Assembly: GCA_033720695.1 (NCBI GenBank)
Contig: JAWWCA010000004.1
Coordinates: forward strand, 1 to 36,687
Reading direction: 5' to 3'
Source of the DNA: DATGQT01 sp033720695
GTDB lineage: Bacteria > Bacteroidota > Rhodothermia > Rhodothermales > Rubricoccaceae
DNA: 36,687 nucleotides
Shown here: piece after piece, positions 8,551 to 15,097 of the stretch
Position numbering within the stretch: the first letter of the stretch is position 1
Layout of the letters: each line of letters starts with the position of its first letter
The notes under the pieces: model-generated
What the model was told of the DNA's origin: nothing
Database searches by the model: none
The model's input: the letters and a program-made list of their open reading frames with translations, nothing else
Made by a program: the position numbers and the translations under genes

Positions 8551-9653
8551 ACGAGAGAACCGACTTCTGGACCGGCGAGAACGGGCTCTGGCTCCCCCCC
8601 CAGAGCGCGACGACGGCGCACGAGATCGACGCGCTGTTCTACTTCATCCTCTACACCAGCGCGATCCTCACGGTCATCGTCGCCGTCGGCATCGTCTACC
8701 TCGCGTGGAAGTACCGCCGCCGCTCCCACGCCGACCGCCCCGTGCCGGTCAAGGAGAGCAAGGCGCTGGAGCTCTCGTGGTCGGTGATCCCGACGCTCCT
8801 CGTGCTCGTGGTGTTCTTCTGGGGCTTCCGCGCCTACGTCGGCACGAGCATCCCGCCGGCCGACGCCTACGAGATCAACGTGAAGGGCCAGAAGTGGTTC
8901 TGGACGTTCGAGTACCCCAACGGCCTCAACACCGACGAGATCGTGGTGCCCGAGGGGCAGCCGGTCAAGCTCGTGATGACGAGCCAGGACGTGCTCCACA
9001 GCTTCTTCGTCCCCGAGTTCCGGATCAAGTCCGACGTCCTGCCCAACCGCTACACCTACGTGTGGTTCAACGCGCCCGAGCGCGGCGTCTACCAGATCGT
9101 CTGCACCGAGTACTGCGGTACGGGCCACTCCAACATGGGCGCCAAGATCCGCGTCGTCGGCCGCGACGAGTTCTACGAGTTCCTCCGCACCGGCGGCGGC
9201 GACGTCGGCGCGGACCTCCCGCCGGCCGAGTACGGCGCGCTCCTCTACGAGAGCAAGCGGTGCAACACCTGCCACTCCATCGACGGCTCCGAGGCCACGG
9301 GCCCCTCGTGGCTCGGCATCTGGGGCGAGCCCCGGCCGGGCAGCGAGGAGGGCGTCGTGGACGACAACTACATCCGCACCTCGATCATCAACCCCAACGC
9401 CTACATCACGCCGGGCTACCAGCCGCAGATGCCCTCCTACGAGGGCCAGCTCGACGACCGCGCCATCCAGGCCATCGCCGCTTTCATCCGGCAGATCAAC
9501 GGCGCCGCCACCCCCGCCGACCTCGCGCCCCCCACCCCCGACGGTGCCGCCGCCGCCGACTCCCTCGGGACGGCCGATGCCCCCGAAGAAGGCGAGGGCG
9601 ACCCCTCGGAGCCCGTCGGCTTCGACGAAGACCTGATCGAAAGCGAAGACTAG
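8547..9653 (+). CDS. coxB: caa3 cytochrome c oxidase subunit II with fused heme c domain
   Basis: A 368-residue oxidase subunit II. Two transmembrane helices (about 29-54 and 77-97) precede the CuA cupredoxin domain, whose ligands are all visible: His151 and then C186, E188, C190, H194 and M197 in CTEYCGTGHSNM. A cytochrome c domain is fused behind it with C239-N-T-C-H243 and a candidate axial Met in QPQMPSY. This CuA plus heme c arrangement defines a caa3 oxidase, which takes electrons directly from the ActE side of ACIII. The last 45 residues are an acidic, Ala/Pro-rich tail. No lipobox is seen, unlike many caa3 subunit II proteins. Confidence 0.96.
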   Translation: MNERTDFWTGENGLWLPPQSATTAHEIDALFYFILYTSAILTVIVAVGIVYLAWKYRRRSHADRPVPVKESKALELSWSVIPTLLVLVVFFWGFRAYVGTSIPPADAYEINVKGQKWFWTFEYPNGLNTDEIVVPEGQPVKLVMTSQDVLHSFFVPEFRIKSDVLPNRYTYVWFNAPERGVYQIVCTEYCGTGHSNMGAKIRVVGRDEFYEFLRTGGGDVGADLPPAEYGALLYESKRCNTCHSIDGSEATGPSWLGIWGEPRPGSEEGVVDDNYIRTSIINPNAYITPGYQPQMPSYEGQLDDRAIQAIAAFIRQINGAATPADLAPPTPDGAAAADSLGTADAPEEGEGDPSEPVGFDEDLIESED

Positions 9654-9661
9654 CGCTCACC

Positions 9662-9678
9662 GCGCGGCCCCGCCGCGC
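9662..9678 (+). other. Intercistronic GC hairpin between coxB and coxA
   Basis: GCGCGGC (9662-9668) pairs perfectly with GCCGCGC (9672-9678) around the loop CCC. It sits 8 nt after the coxB stop and 14 nt before the coxA ATG. No T-run follows. Confidence 0.5.
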
Positions 9679-9692
9679 CATCCGACCCCCCC

Positions 9693-11714
9693 ATGGCGAC
9701 GACTCCACAGACGGTTGCGGCGGCTGCCACGGCGGCCCTCCCGCCGGGCCACGAGGCCGAGCACAACTACCTCAACGCGCAGAAGGGCATCAAGTCCTGG
9801 CTCCTGACCGTGGACCACAAGCGGATCGGGATCATGTACCTGATCTCGGTCGCGGCCTTCTTCGCGATCGGCGGCCTCCTCGCCCTCGCCGTCCGCCTCG
9901 AGCTGTTCTCGGTCGGCCCGACGATCATGGAGGCCGACACCTACAACCGCATCTTCACGATGCACGGCATCGTGATGGTGTTCGCCTTCATCATCCCGAG
10001 CGTGATGGCGACGCTGGGCAACTTCCTCCTCCCGATCATGATCGGGGCGAAGGACGTGGCCTTCCCGCGGCTCAACCTCCTCAGCCTCTACATCTACTGG
10101 CTCGGGATGGCGTTCGCGCTGGGCTCGATCTACACCGGCGGCGTCGACACGGGCTGGACCTTCTACACGCCGTACTCGAAGGAGACCGGGACGGCCGTGC
10201 TCGCGATGGGGCTCGGCGTGTTCATCGCCGGGTTCTCGTCCATCCTGACGGGCCTCAACTTCATCGTGACGATCCACAAGATGCGGGCGCCGGGGATGAC
10301 CTGGAACCGGATGCCGCTCTTCCTGTGGTCGGTCTATGCGACGTCGATCGTGCAGATCCTTGCCACGCCGGTGATCGGCATCACGATGCTGCTCCTCGCG
10401 CTCGAGCGCGTCGTCGGCATCGGGATCTTCGACCCGGCCCTCGGCGGCGACCCCGTGCTGTTCCAGCACTTCTTCTGGTTCTATAGCCACCCGGCCGTCT
10501 ACATCATGATCCTGCCGGCGTTCGGGATCATCTCGGAGCTGATGGGGACGTTCAGCCGGCAGAAGGTCTACGGCTACCGCGCCGTCGCGCTCTCGTCCCT
10601 CGCCATCGCGCTCCTCGGCTTCCTCGTCTGGGGCCACCACATGTTCACGAGCGGGCAGAGCCCGATCTCGTCGGTCGTCTTCTCGATGATCACGTTCCTG
10701 ATCGGGGTGCCGTCGGGCATCAAGATCTTCAACTGGGTCGCGACGATGTACCGCGGCAGCGTGTGGCTCGTGACGCCGATGCTCTACGCGCTCTCTTTCC
10801 TCTTCCTGTTCACGATCGGCGGCGTGACCGGCATCATGGTGGGCGCGCTCGCCGTGGACATCCACCTCCACGACACCTACTTCGTCGTCGCCCACTTCCA
10901 CTATGTGATGATGGGGGGGACGGTGATCGCGCTCCTCGGCGGCCTCCACTACTGGTGGCCGAAGATGACGGGGCGGCTCTACAGCGAGCGGCTCGGCCAG
11001 ATCTCGGCCCTCCTCGTGTTCATCGGCTTCAACCTCACGTTCTTCGTCCAGTTCATCATGGGGAGCCAGGGGATGCCGCGCCGCTACTTCGACTACCCGG
11101 ACATGCCGTGGCTCGAGCCGCTCCACCAGCTCTCGACCATCGGCTCGTGGGTGCTCGGCGTCGGCCTCCTCGTCGTCCTCGTCAACGGGCTGTGGTCGCT
11201 CCGCCGTGGCAAGCTCGCCCCGGGCAACCCGTGGGGCGCCGTGACGCTGGAGTGGGCGTATTGCACGAGCCCGCCCGACCCGCACAACTTCCACCGGACG
11301 CCGCTCGTCACCCACGGCCCCTACGACTACCACGCCGTCTTCGGCGGCGACGGGGCGGGCGACGGCGCCGGCCTCCCCGCGCCCGTGCCCGACGTCACCG
11401 TCGGCGCCCCGCAGGAGACGATCTCCGTGGACGACGGCACCTCCCCGCCCGACGACGCCACCGACATTGTATCGCGGACGCGCGGCCCGCCGGGCCGCGC
11501 GCCTTCCGGAACACCATGGCCGATCACGCGAAAGCCTCTCCCGCCGTCGCCACGCCGCAGGTCCACGGCGAGCCCGGCCACGACGACCACGGGCACGAGG
11601 ACGTCATGCTCGTCGGGCACGACGGGCAGCTCCACCCGGCGCACCTCCAGCACTACTTCGTCTCGGCCGAGCAGCAGTTCGAGGCCTCGAAGCTGGGGAT
11701 GTGGCTGTTCCTGA
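9693..11714 (+). CDS. coxA: caa3 cytochrome c oxidase subunit I (A2 type)
   Basis: The catalytic heme-copper subunit, with about 12-14 transmembrane helices. Visible ligands are His91 (heme a, TMHG), His266 with Tyr270 (CuB, HPAVY), His315-His316 (CuB, WGHHMF), His401 (heme a3) and His403 (heme a). The sequence Y264-S265 before HPAVY, in place of a Glu, marks the A2 family, as in Rhodothermus marinus caa3. The start follows a run of seven C (9686-9692). The frame has no stop until 11714, about 200 nt inside coxC. The last 65 residues or so (from about 609) are Ser/Thr/Arg-rich and look like shadow translation. The natural C-terminus is probably near 11475; a lost stop or an indel is suspected. 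Confidence 0.93.
   Translation: MATTPQTVAAAATAALPPGHEAEHNYLNAQKGIKSWLLTVDHKRIGIMYLISVAAFFAIGGLLALAVRLELFSVGPTIMEADTYNRIFTMHGIVMVFAFIIPSVMATLGNFLLPIMIGAKDVAFPRLNLLSLYIYWLGMAFALGSIYTGGVDTGWTFYTPYSKETGTAVLAMGLGVFIAGFSSILTGLNFIVTIHKMRAPGMTWNRMPLFLWSVYATSIVQILATPVIGITMLLLALERVVGIGIFDPALGGDPVLFQHFFWFYSHPAVYIMILPAFGIISELMGTFSRQKVYGYRAVALSSLAIALLGFLVWGHHMFTSGQSPISSVVFSMITFLIGVPSGIKIFNWVATMYRGSVWLVTPMLYALSFLFLFTIGGVTGIMVGALAVDIHLHDTYFVVAHFHYVMMGGTVIALLGGLHYWWPKMTGRLYSERLGQISALLVFIGFNLTFFVQFIMGSQGMPRRYFDYPDMPWLEPLHQLSTIGSWVLGVGLLVVLVNGLWSLRRGKLAPGNPWGAVTLEWAYCTSPPDPHNFHRTPLVTHGPYDYHAVFGGDGAGDGAGLPAPVPDVTVGAPQETISVDDGTSPPDDATDIVSRTRGPPGRAPSGTPWPITRKPLPPSPRRRSTASPATTTTGTRTSCSSGTTGSSTRRTSSTTSSRPSSSSRPRSWGCGCS
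11479..11501 (+). other. Eleven-base-pair GC hairpin between coxA and coxC
   Basis: The arm 11479-11489 (CGCGCGGCCCG) pairs with 11491-11501 (CGGGCCGCGCG) around a single C, in practice a tighter stem with a small loop. It lies 14 nt before the coxC ATG, in the stretch where coxA ought to end. A hairpin this stable can also cause sequencing or polymerase errors, which bears on the missing coxA stop. Confidence 0.6.
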
Positions 11715-12619
11715 TGACGGAGATCCTCCTCTTCGGCGGGATGTTCGTCGCCTACGCCATCTTCCGGGCGTGGTACCCCGAGCTCTTCGCCGAGGCGAGC
11801 GAGCAGCTCGACACCGTGATGGGCGGGCTCAACACGCTCGTCCTCCTGCTCTCGTCGCTGACCGTCGCGTGGGCCATCCGGGGCGCGCAGACGGACAACC
11901 GCAAGGTGCTCGTCTGGAACCTCGTCGCCACGGTCGCCCTCGCCGGGACGTTCATGGTGGTGAAGTATTTCGAGTACACGCATAAGTTCGAGCTCGGCAT
12001 CTTCCCCGGGAAGTACTTCGTCCTCGAGGAGGGCACCATCACGGTCTCGGGCGAGGAGGCCGTCGCGCTCCTGCCCGCCGAGGAGGCCGAGGGTGGAGCC
12101 GCGGCCCCGACCGTGGTCGAGGGGCTGCCCGACCCCGGACCGAACGCCGACGAGGTCCCGGAGGGCGCCGCGATCCCGGGCGAGGCCGCGCAGGAGCCCA
12201 TCGTGGTCTCGGGGGGGGATGAGGCCGCCGCCGGTGGGGGCGAGACGGGCGAGTTGATCGAGGAGGAGGGGATCGAGGAAGCCCTCGGGATGGAGGAGGC
12301 CGTGGCCCAGGACTACGGCGAGGAGGCCGCCCACGGCGCAGAGCTCCACGCCGCCGACGACCACGACGGCCACGGGCGCCACGGCGCCATCTTCTCGAAC
12401 CCCCGCGCGGGCATCTTCTTCTCGATCTACTACGTGATGACGGGCATCCACGGCCTCCACGTCATCATCGGCATGATCGCCATCGGCATCCTCGCCTGGC
12501 GCGCGCGGCGCGGTGACTACACGAGCGTCTACTACACCCCCGTCGAGAACGTGGGGCTGTACTGGCACGTCGTGGACATCATCTGGATTTTCCTCTTCCC
12601 CCTGATGTACCTGATCTGA
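11516..12619 (+). CDS. coxC: caa3 cytochrome c oxidase subunit III with acidic insertion
   Basis: Subunit III, 367 residues. The ATG at 11516 gives a His/Asp-rich N-terminus followed by the first helix (FEASKLGMWLFLMTEILLFG, about 55-75). Conserved late motifs are TGIHGLHVIIG (309-319) and GLYWHVVDIIWIFLFPL (347-363). Between the helix ending near residue 150 and the next one near 297 lies a Glu/Ala/Gly-rich segment of about 120 residues (168-290) that ordinary subunit III proteins lack. It contains an 8-G run (12211-12218). The frame is open far upstream with no stop, so a frameshift in coxA could produce a I-III fusion such as that known in Thermus caa3. Confidence 0.93.
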   Translation: MADHAKASPAVATPQVHGEPGHDDHGHEDVMLVGHDGQLHPAHLQHYFVSAEQQFEASKLGMWLFLMTEILLFGGMFVAYAIFRAWYPELFAEASEQLDTVMGGLNTLVLLLSSLTVAWAIRGAQTDNRKVLVWNLVATVALAGTFMVVKYFEYTHKFELGIFPGKYFVLEEGTITVSGEEAVALLPAEEAEGGAAAPTVVEGLPDPGPNADEVPEGAAIPGEAAQEPIVVSGGDEAAAGGGETGELIEEEGIEEALGMEEAVAQDYGEEAAHGAELHAADDHDGHGRHGAIFSNPRAGIFFSIYYVMTGIHGLHVIIGMIAIGILAWRARRGDYTSVYYTPVENVGLYWHVVDIIWIFLFPLMYLI

Positions 12620-12634
12620 TCCCGCTGCGGGATC
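12618..12634 (+). other. Intercistronic hairpin overlapping the coxC stop
   Basis: GATCCCGC (12618-12625) pairs with GCGGGATC (12627-12634) around one T. The 5' arm begins within the TGA stop of coxC and the structure ends 13 nt before the coxD ATG. Confidence 0.5.
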
Positions 12635-12647
12635 CCTGGCGCACGGC

Positions 12648-13193
12648 ATGGCAACGACGCACCCCTCCGACTCCCACCTCACGCACGAGGAGCACACCGG
12701 CCACGGTGGGCACCACGTCGCCTCGCCTCAGCTCTTGCTCCGCACCTTCGGGGGGCTCGTCCTGCTGACGATCGTGACGGTCGGCCTCGCGCTCGCCGAG
12801 CGCGCCGGCTACGTCCCGCTCGGCCCGCTGAGCGTGCCCGTCGCGCTCGCCATCGCGGGCGCCAAGGCGTACCTGGTCGCCGCCTTCTTTATGGCGCTCA
12901 AGTACGACGGCGGCACGAACCTCCTCGCGTTTGTGGGGAGCGGCGTCTTCCTCGTCATCTTCCTCGCGTTCACCTACCTCGACACCGGCTTCCGCGACAC
13001 GTTCGAGGAGCAGAGCGCGGTCCCGGTGGACATCCTGGAGGCGGAGGAGGCCGCCCTCCGAGAGCGGCAGGAGCGGCTCGAGCAGTCCGCCACCCCGCCG
13101 CCCTACGTCCTGCCCCCGGACACGGCCCTCTTCGGCGACGTGCCGACGGCTCCACCCACCACCCCCACGCCGCAGCCCGGCCTGCAGGAGTAG
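12648..13193 (+). CDS. coxD: Cytochrome c oxidase subunit IV-type protein (CyoD/CtaF-like)
   Basis: A 181-residue small oxidase subunit of the prokaryotic subunit IV type. The N-terminus is His-rich. Three transmembrane helices follow at about 33-50, 60-84 and 92-112, with the family-like stretch AKAYLVAAFFMALKYD in the second. The remaining 65 residues are a charged helix (EAEEAALRERQERLEQ) and a Pro/Thr-rich tail. The usual family length is near 100, so the tail is an extension. It follows coxC directly and is expected to stabilise the oxidase. Confidence 0.85.
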   Translation: MATTHPSDSHLTHEEHTGHGGHHVASPQLLLRTFGGLVLLTIVTVGLALAERAGYVPLGPLSVPVALAIAGAKAYLVAAFFMALKYDGGTNLLAFVGSGVFLVIFLAFTYLDTGFRDTFEEQSAVPVDILEAEEAALRERQERLEQSATPPPYVLPPDTALFGDVPTAPPTTPTPQPGLQE

Positions 13194-13202
13194 ACCGACG
13201 CC

Positions 13203-13502
13203 ATGGTTACCGGCATCTTCGCGCTCATCGTCTTCCCGGCGGTCCTGCTCATGGGCATCTGGACGGCGGTGAACGTGGCGCGGCTGCTGTACCCCGAGCA
13301 GGAGCTCCCGCTCGACGGGACGGCCCGCTGGGCCGCCGCCCGCCGACGGGGTCAGGCGGTGCCGGTGCGCGCCTTCGACATCGTGGAGGACCTCCGGCGG
13401 CGGCCGGCCCGCCCGGCCATGCCGGAGCGCGAGCGGGTGGCCGAGGGGGAGGGACCCGGCGGGTCGCCCCTCCAGGAGGACCTCTGGCGACGGAGGAACT
13501 AG
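13203..13502 (+). CDS. Small single-TM protein at the end of the cox operon
   Basis: A 99-residue protein starting 9 nt after coxD. Residues 2-27 form one transmembrane helix (start MVTGIFALIVFPAVLLMG). The rest is basic and Arg-rich (WAAARRRGQ, LRRRPARP) and lies on the cytoplasmic side if the positive-inside rule holds. I do not recognise a family. Position suggests a small supernumerary oxidase subunit or assembly factor, which is inference. Codon use looks like that of its neighbours, so a real gene is likely. Confidence 0.65.
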   Translation: MVTGIFALIVFPAVLLMGIWTAVNVARLLYPEQELPLDGTARWAAARRRGQAVPVRAFDIVEDLRRRPARPAMPERERVAEGEGPGGSPLQEDLWRRRN

Positions 13503-13555
13503 GGCCGGTCTGGGCGGTCTCCGGTCCGGTCCGAAGAACAGAGCGCCGGTATCCC

Positions 13556-14515
13556 GTGAAAGTCGTCGAGCATTACGAGCGGGCTGGGGAGCCCCTCATC
13601 TCCTACGAGATCATCCCGCCCCGCCGCGGGGGCTCCGTCGAGGAGATCCTCGACATCGTCGAGGCGCTGCTCCCGTTCGAGCCGCCGTTCATCGACGTGA
13701 CGAGCCACGCGGCCGAGGTCTACTACGAGGAGCTGCCCGACGGCACGGTGCGCCGCCACACCAAGCGGAAGCGGCCCGGCACGATCGGCCTCTGCGCCGC
13801 GCTCCAGCACCGCTACGGCATCGACGCCGTGCCGCACCTGCTCTGCCGCGGGTTCACGCGCGAGGAGACCGAGGACGCGCTGATCGAGCTCCACTACCTC
13901 GGCATCCGCAACGTCCTCGTCGTCCGCGGCGACGACCTCGGCTACCACAAGCCCGAGCGGCCCGACCGCTCCCGCAACACCTACGCCTGCGACCTCGTCG
14001 CCCAGGTCGTCGACATGAACCGGGGGCGGTTCCTCGAGGACCTCCTCGAAGCGCGCCCCACCGACTTCTGCATCGGCGTTGGCGGCTACCCCGAGAAGCA
14101 CGAGGAGGCGCCGAACCCGACGTGGGACGTTCTCAACCTCAAGCGGAAGGTGGACGCTGGGGCCGACTACGTGGTGACGCAGATGTTCTTCGACAACCGG
14201 CACTACTTCGACTTCGTCGAGCGGTGCCGGGAGGTGGGCATCACCGTCCCCATCGTGCCGGGGCTGAAGATCCTGACGCGGCGGAGCCACCTCCACTCGC
14301 TCCCGCGCACGTTCCACTGCGAGATCCCCGAGGCGCTCGCGGCCGAGGTCGAGGCGGCTAAGGCCGACGCGGACGTGGCCGCCGTCGGCGAGGCGTGGGC
14401 CGTGCAGCAGGCGCAGGCGCTGATGGAGGCCGGCGTGCCGGGCATCCACTTCTACATCATGAGCACGGCCGAGCACGTGTGCCGCGTCGTGGAGCCGCTC
14501 CGGAAGATGGCGTGA
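13556..14515 (+). CDS. metF: Methylenetetrahydrofolate reductase MetF
   Basis: A 319-residue flavoprotein reducing 5,10-methylenetetrahydrofolate to 5-methyltetrahydrofolate for methionine synthesis. The start is GTG (MKVVEHYERAG), matching the usual N-terminus of the family just before SYEIIPPRRGG. Other motifs are FIDVTSHAAE, PHLLCRGFTREE, NVLVVRGDD, GADYVVTQMFFDN and the C-terminal GVPGIHFYIM. It lies 53 nt after the respiratory operon on the same strand. It may be read through from it, or use its own promoter, which I cannot identify. A hairpin terminator follows. Confidence 0.95.
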   Translation: MKVVEHYERAGEPLISYEIIPPRRGGSVEEILDIVEALLPFEPPFIDVTSHAAEVYYEELPDGTVRRHTKRKRPGTIGLCAALQHRYGIDAVPHLLCRGFTREETEDALIELHYLGIRNVLVVRGDDLGYHKPERPDRSRNTYACDLVAQVVDMNRGRFLEDLLEARPTDFCIGVGGYPEKHEEAPNPTWDVLNLKRKVDAGADYVVTQMFFDNRHYFDFVERCREVGITVPIVPGLKILTRRSHLHSLPRTFHCEIPEALAAEVEAAKADADVAAVGEAWAVQQAQALMEAGVPGIHFYIMSTAEHVCRVVEPLRKMA

Positions 14516-14576
14516 GGCCCTCCGCCCCGGCGGGCTCGGGGAGCGCCGGCCTCCCCTACAGCGTGGTCCAACAGAA

Positions 14577-14604
14577 GCCCCCGGCGGCGTCGGCCACCGG
14601 GGGC
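14577..14604. terminator. Bidirectional hairpin terminator between metF and hpf
   Basis: GCCCCCGG (14577-14584) pairs with CCGGGGGC (14597-14604), and GGC/GCC pairs inside the loop. Reading toward lower coordinates, the stem is followed by TTCTGTT, which suits termination of hpf. Reading forward it is followed by GTTGCG, weaker for metF. It lies between convergent genes. Confidence 0.7.
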
Positions 14605-14627
14605 GTTGCGCTCGGTGAGACGGGAGG

Positions 14628-14948
14628 TCAAGGACGCGGGGTGCCGTTGCCCTTTCGGTTGCGGACCTTCCCCTTGTACCGGGTCACCTGCCGGCGGAGC
14701 TGGCGCACGCAACCGTCCACGGCCGCGGCGTGGGTAGGCCCGGTGTCGGAGGCCTTGAGCGTCTGGCGGTAGACGTTGAGCGCGATCTCGACGCGCTTGT
14801 CCGCCGACGGGGATGGGTCGTCCTGGAGGACCACGTGGGCGCCGTGGATGCGGTCGTAGACGCGGGTCAGCTTGCTGAGCTGGGTCTCGATGTGTGCGCG
14901 CAGGCCGTCCGACGTCTCGCCGTGACGAGCGGTGATCCGGGTTTGCAT
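14628..14948 (-). CDS. hpf: Ribosome hibernation-promoting factor (HPF/RaiA family, short form)
   Basis: A 106-residue protein of the HPF/YfiA family that binds the small subunit and silences ribosomes in stationary phase. The ATG at 14948 begins MQTRITARHGETSDGLRAHI, the typical first strand and helix. The middle has RVEIALNVYRQTLKASD and the C-terminus is basic (VTRYKGKVRNRKG). There is no long-form dimerisation domain. Unlike nearly every other gene here, it has a good Shine-Dalgarno, GGAGG, ending 9 nt before the ATG. The in-frame extension to 15341 runs back over topA and was rejected. Upstream lies a long hairpin and a possible promoter. Confidence 0.9.
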   Translation of the reverse strand: MQTRITARHGETSDGLRAHIETQLSKLTRVYDRIHGAHVVLQDDPSPSADKRVEIALNVYRQTLKASDTGPTHAAAVDGCVRQLRRQVTRYKGKVRNRKGNGTPRP

Positions 14949-14956
14949 AGACAGAA

Positions 14957-14962
14957 CCCTCC
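14957..14962 (-). promoter_or_regulatory. Canonical Shine-Dalgarno of hpf
   Basis: On the minus strand the sequence reads GGAGGG about 9 nt ahead of the hpf ATG. It is the clearest ribosome binding site in the window and fixes the start at 14948. Confidence 0.6.
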
Positions 14963-14986
14963 GGGTTGGATGAGTGGGATGGGGGA

Positions 14987-15023
14987 GGGCGCCCCGCTCG
15001 ACGTGCGAGCGCGACGGGCGCCC
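14987..15023 (-). other. Long hairpin between topA and hpf
   Basis: GGGCGCCC (14987-14994) pairs with the identical palindromic octamer at 15016-15023. Inside, GCTCG (14996-15000) pairs with CGAGC (15006-15010). It could end topA transcription or structure the hpf leader. No T-run follows. Confidence 0.5.
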
Positions 15024-15037
15024 GGGGTCATATCCCC

Positions 15038-15066
15038 TTGATAGGGGAAGGGTCCGTCGGATGCAA
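15038..15066 (-). promoter_or_regulatory. Possible hpf promoter
   Basis: Minus strand: TTGCAT (15066-15061), a 17-nt spacer, then TATCAA (15043-15038). The boxes match sigma-70 consensus at 3 and 4 of 6 positions. The -10 lies inside the small inverted repeat CCCCT-TGAT-AGGGG (15034-15047), which could be an operator. Confidence 0.25.
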
Positions 15067-15097
15067 GGGGGGGACGCAACTTTCCCAGCCTTCGCCG

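Noticed and set aside
9657..11333. A 558-residue minus-strand frame opposite coxA
   Set aside because: Shadow of coxA, whose heme and copper ligands are all in place on the plus strand.
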